Shown: positions 31,560 through 32,999 of the stretch, in pieces
Layout of the letters: each line of letters begins with the position of its first letter
Numbering within the stretch: position 1 is the stretch's first letter
Assembly (NCBI GenBank): GCA_023384455.1
Contig: JAHDWH010000052.1
Location: 1 to 32,999 of the forward strand
From: Caldilineaceae bacterium
GTDB taxonomy: Bacteria > Chloroflexota > Anaerolineae > Caldilineales > Caldilineaceae
DNA length: 32,999 bases
Reading direction: 5' to 3'
Made by a program: the position numbers and the translations under genes
Notes under the pieces: model-generated
Told to the model about the DNA's origin: nothing
What the model saw: the letters and a program-made list of their open reading frames with translations, nothing else
The model's database searches: none

Positions 31560-31780
31560 TCCGGGGCGCCGGTGACGACAGTGGTGCTGACGACCGGTGG
31601 CGGACTGGAAGGCCAGATGGGGGTGGCAGTTGGGGGGCACTTTTTTGTGGGGGTTTCGGAGACGCCGCTGGAGGTAACGCTGGCCGAGGCGATACGAGGA
31701 GAAACAGATCAGGGCAATAGGCTTCGCAGAAACCACAGATATACGCAGATTTTTAATCCGCGCTCCATTCTTCAAGCCGC
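31560..31780. repeat. Intergenic gap between convergent genes, with ACGCGGAT-family repeat at 31726-31771
   Basis: Bases 31726-31771 (ACCACAGATATACGCAGATT then TTTAATCCGCG) match 10541-10576 on the opposite strand almost exactly. The rest, 31560-31725, is GC-rich without a recognisable gene; an ORF here has no domain. Confidence 0.75.
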
Positions 31781-32999
31781 TTATCCTACAGCCGACCGGG
31801 CGATGCCGATACAGACCTCCACGGCCCGGGCCATATCCTGCACGCTGATCCACTCCAACGGGCCGTGCAGGTCCTGCTGGCCAGTGAAGAGATTGGGCGT
31901 GGGCACGCCTTTCTCCGTCATCTGGGAGCCGTCGGTGCCGCCGCGCACGGTGCGGTAGACCGGCTCCAGCCCGGCTTCCCGGATGGCCTGGGCCGCAATC
32001 TCCACCGGGCGCATATCGTTCTCCAGCCAATAGCGCATATTGCGGTATTGGGGGGTGATTTCACAGGTGACCGTCAGGCGGGGTTCGGCGGTGCGCAGGC
32101 TGGCGCAAATGGATTCCAGCAGCGCGCCGTGGGCGGCCAGACCCTCCCGCTCGAAATCCCGCAAAATGAAGCTGACTTTGGCCTGGGCCGGGTTGCCTTC
32201 GATGCCGTACAGATGGAGGAAGCCCTGACGATCCTGTGTCGTCTCCGGGGTGCGGGTGGCTTCGGGGAGCAGACTCACAAACTTGGCCGCCCAGGTCAGG
32301 GCATTCACCAGCTTGCCAAAGGCTGTGCCCGTGTGAATCGAAACGCCGGTAATCGTCACCACCGCTTTGTCCGCGCTGAAGGTCTCGAAGGAGAGTTCCC
32401 CGGCCACACCCCCGTCCAGTGTATAGGCAAAGTCCGTGCCCAAATCTTCCGGCGTGAGCAGGCGTACCCCTTTGCCGATCTCCTCGTCCGGTGTAAAGGC
32501 GATGCGGATTGTGCCGTGGGGGATGGAGGGGTCGGCCAGCAGGGCCTCGGCCATTGTCATCACCACCGCCACGCCGGACTTGTCGTCCGCGCCCAGCAGC
32601 GTCGATCCGCTGGCGGTGATGATGTCCTCGCCCACTTTCTCGGCCAGATAGGGCGAACCTTCCGGGCTGAGGACGAGACCCGGCGCGTCGGGATAGGTGA
32701 TGTCGCCGCCGTCGTAGGCGCGATGGACCCGGGGCTTCACGCCGGTCCCGCTGAAGGCGGGCGCGGTATCCACGTGGGCCAGGAAGCCGATGACGGGCAC
32801 ATTGACCGGGTCGGGGATGGTGGCCGGGATCGTCGCCAGGACAGTGGCGTAGTCGGTCAGTGTCACATCCTGCGCGCCGATGGACTTCAACTCCTCCACC
32901 AGCGGGCGCAGCAGATCGTACTGCTTGGCCGTGCTGGGAACTGTATTGCTGGATTCGTCGCTGGCGGTGTCGATCTGGACGTAGCGGAGAAGGCGTTCT
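31781..32999 (-). CDS. pepT: Peptidase T (tripeptide aminopeptidase), N-terminus cut by window edge
   Basis: The gene runs off the right edge; ~405 residues are present and only a short N-terminal stretch is missing. The visible start reads ERLLRYVQIDTASDESSNTV, typical of PepT. Metal-site motifs of the M20 family follow: IGFLAHVDTAP (His), STLLGADDKSGVA (Asp), FTPDEEIGKGV (catalytic Glu and metal Glu), YTLDGGVAGE (Asp) and FTGQQDLHGPLEW (late His). Peptidase T releases the N-terminal residue of tripeptides in the cytosol with two zinc ions. The dimerisation insert (~180-290) looks complete. GTG at 32899 is internal, not the start. Confidence 0.94.
   Translation of the reverse strand, partial: ERLLRYVQIDTASDESSNTVPSTAKQYDLLRPLVEELKSIGAQDVTLTDYATVLATIPATIPDPVNVPVIGFLAHVDTAPAFSGTGVKPRVHRAYDGGDITYPDAPGLVLSPEGSPYLAEKVGEDIITASGSTLLGADDKSGVAVVMTMAEALLADPSIPHGTIRIAFTPDEEIGKGVRLLTPEDLGTDFAYTLDGGVAGELSFETFSADKAVVTITGVSIHTGTAFGKLVNALTWAAKFVSLLPEATRTPETTQDRQGFLHLYGIEGNPAQAKVSFILRDFEREGLAAHGALLESICASLRTAEPRLTVTCEITPQYRNMRYWLENDMRPVEIAAQAIREAGLEPVYRTVRGGTDGSQMTEKGVPTPNLFTGQQDLHGPLEWISVQDMARAVEVCIGIARSAVG

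Overview
This window is high-GC bacterial chromosome, densely coded on both strands. I place it tentatively in the Chloroflexota (Anaerolineae/Caldilineae-like). The reasons are a giant SARP/BTAD-STAND-WD40 regulator, secreted proteins with Pro/Thr-rich linkers and short C-terminal tails of the YLP type, a gingipain-like C25 peptidase, a tungsten aldehyde oxidoreductase, and intergenic gaps full of short dispersed palindromes. This assignment is inferred from gene style, not from a marker phylogeny. I saw no rRNA, tRNA, CRISPR array, transposase or phage gene.

Layout. 1-4.1 kb, minus strand: two RidA-family deaminases, a large exported protein with a candidate papain-like Cys/His/Asn triad, and a small hypothetical protein. 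4.1-8.4 kb, plus: a 1433-residue regulator with 14 WD40 repeats. 8.5-13.4 kb, minus: an orphan PD-(D/E)XK-like nuclease candidate, a tandem universal stress protein, a SulP anion transporter with STAS domain, and a DRB0094/Rnl5-like RNA ligase. 13.9-17.8 kb, plus: a DUF123 (GIY-YIG-like) protein, a UlaG-like metallo-beta-lactamase-fold hydrolase, an HpcH/HpaI-type aldolase and a ThDP-dependent acetolactate-synthase-like enzyme. 18.0-21.6 kb, plus: ribosomal protein L33 with promoter and terminator, then an LPXTG-like surface protein overlapping a C25 peptidase gene. 22.2-24.5 kb, plus: a MoaD/ThiS-like protein and a tungsten aldehyde:ferredoxin oxidoreductase. 25.0-26.6 kb, plus: a LysM-alpha/beta hydrolase and a HigA-like antitoxin without a toxin. 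26.6-28.6 kb, minus: an S9 peptidase. 28.7-31.6 kb, plus: a type I sulfatase and an MFS transporter. 31.8 kb to the end, minus: peptidase T, cut by the window edge.

How the genes fit together. Likely co-transcribed groups are RidA/RidA, MBL hydrolase/aldolase, LPXTG protein/C25 peptidase, MoaD-like/AOR and sulfatase/MFS. The rest reads as ordinary housekeeping and heterotrophic peptide or carbohydrate use, with several cell-surface hydrolases.

The least conventional feature is the repeat layer. A family of long hairpins with core GGTGCGWCGCAC occurs at three loci, one of them between the rpmG promoter and its start codon and flanked by a duplicated Shine-Dalgarno block. Other palindromes and short tandem repeats sit inside open reading frames at domain linkers. 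No single new multi-gene system is evident; the strongest leads are this hairpin family, the MoaD-like protein whose Gly-Gly is capped by alanine, the LPETG/C25 pair and the papain-like exported protein.
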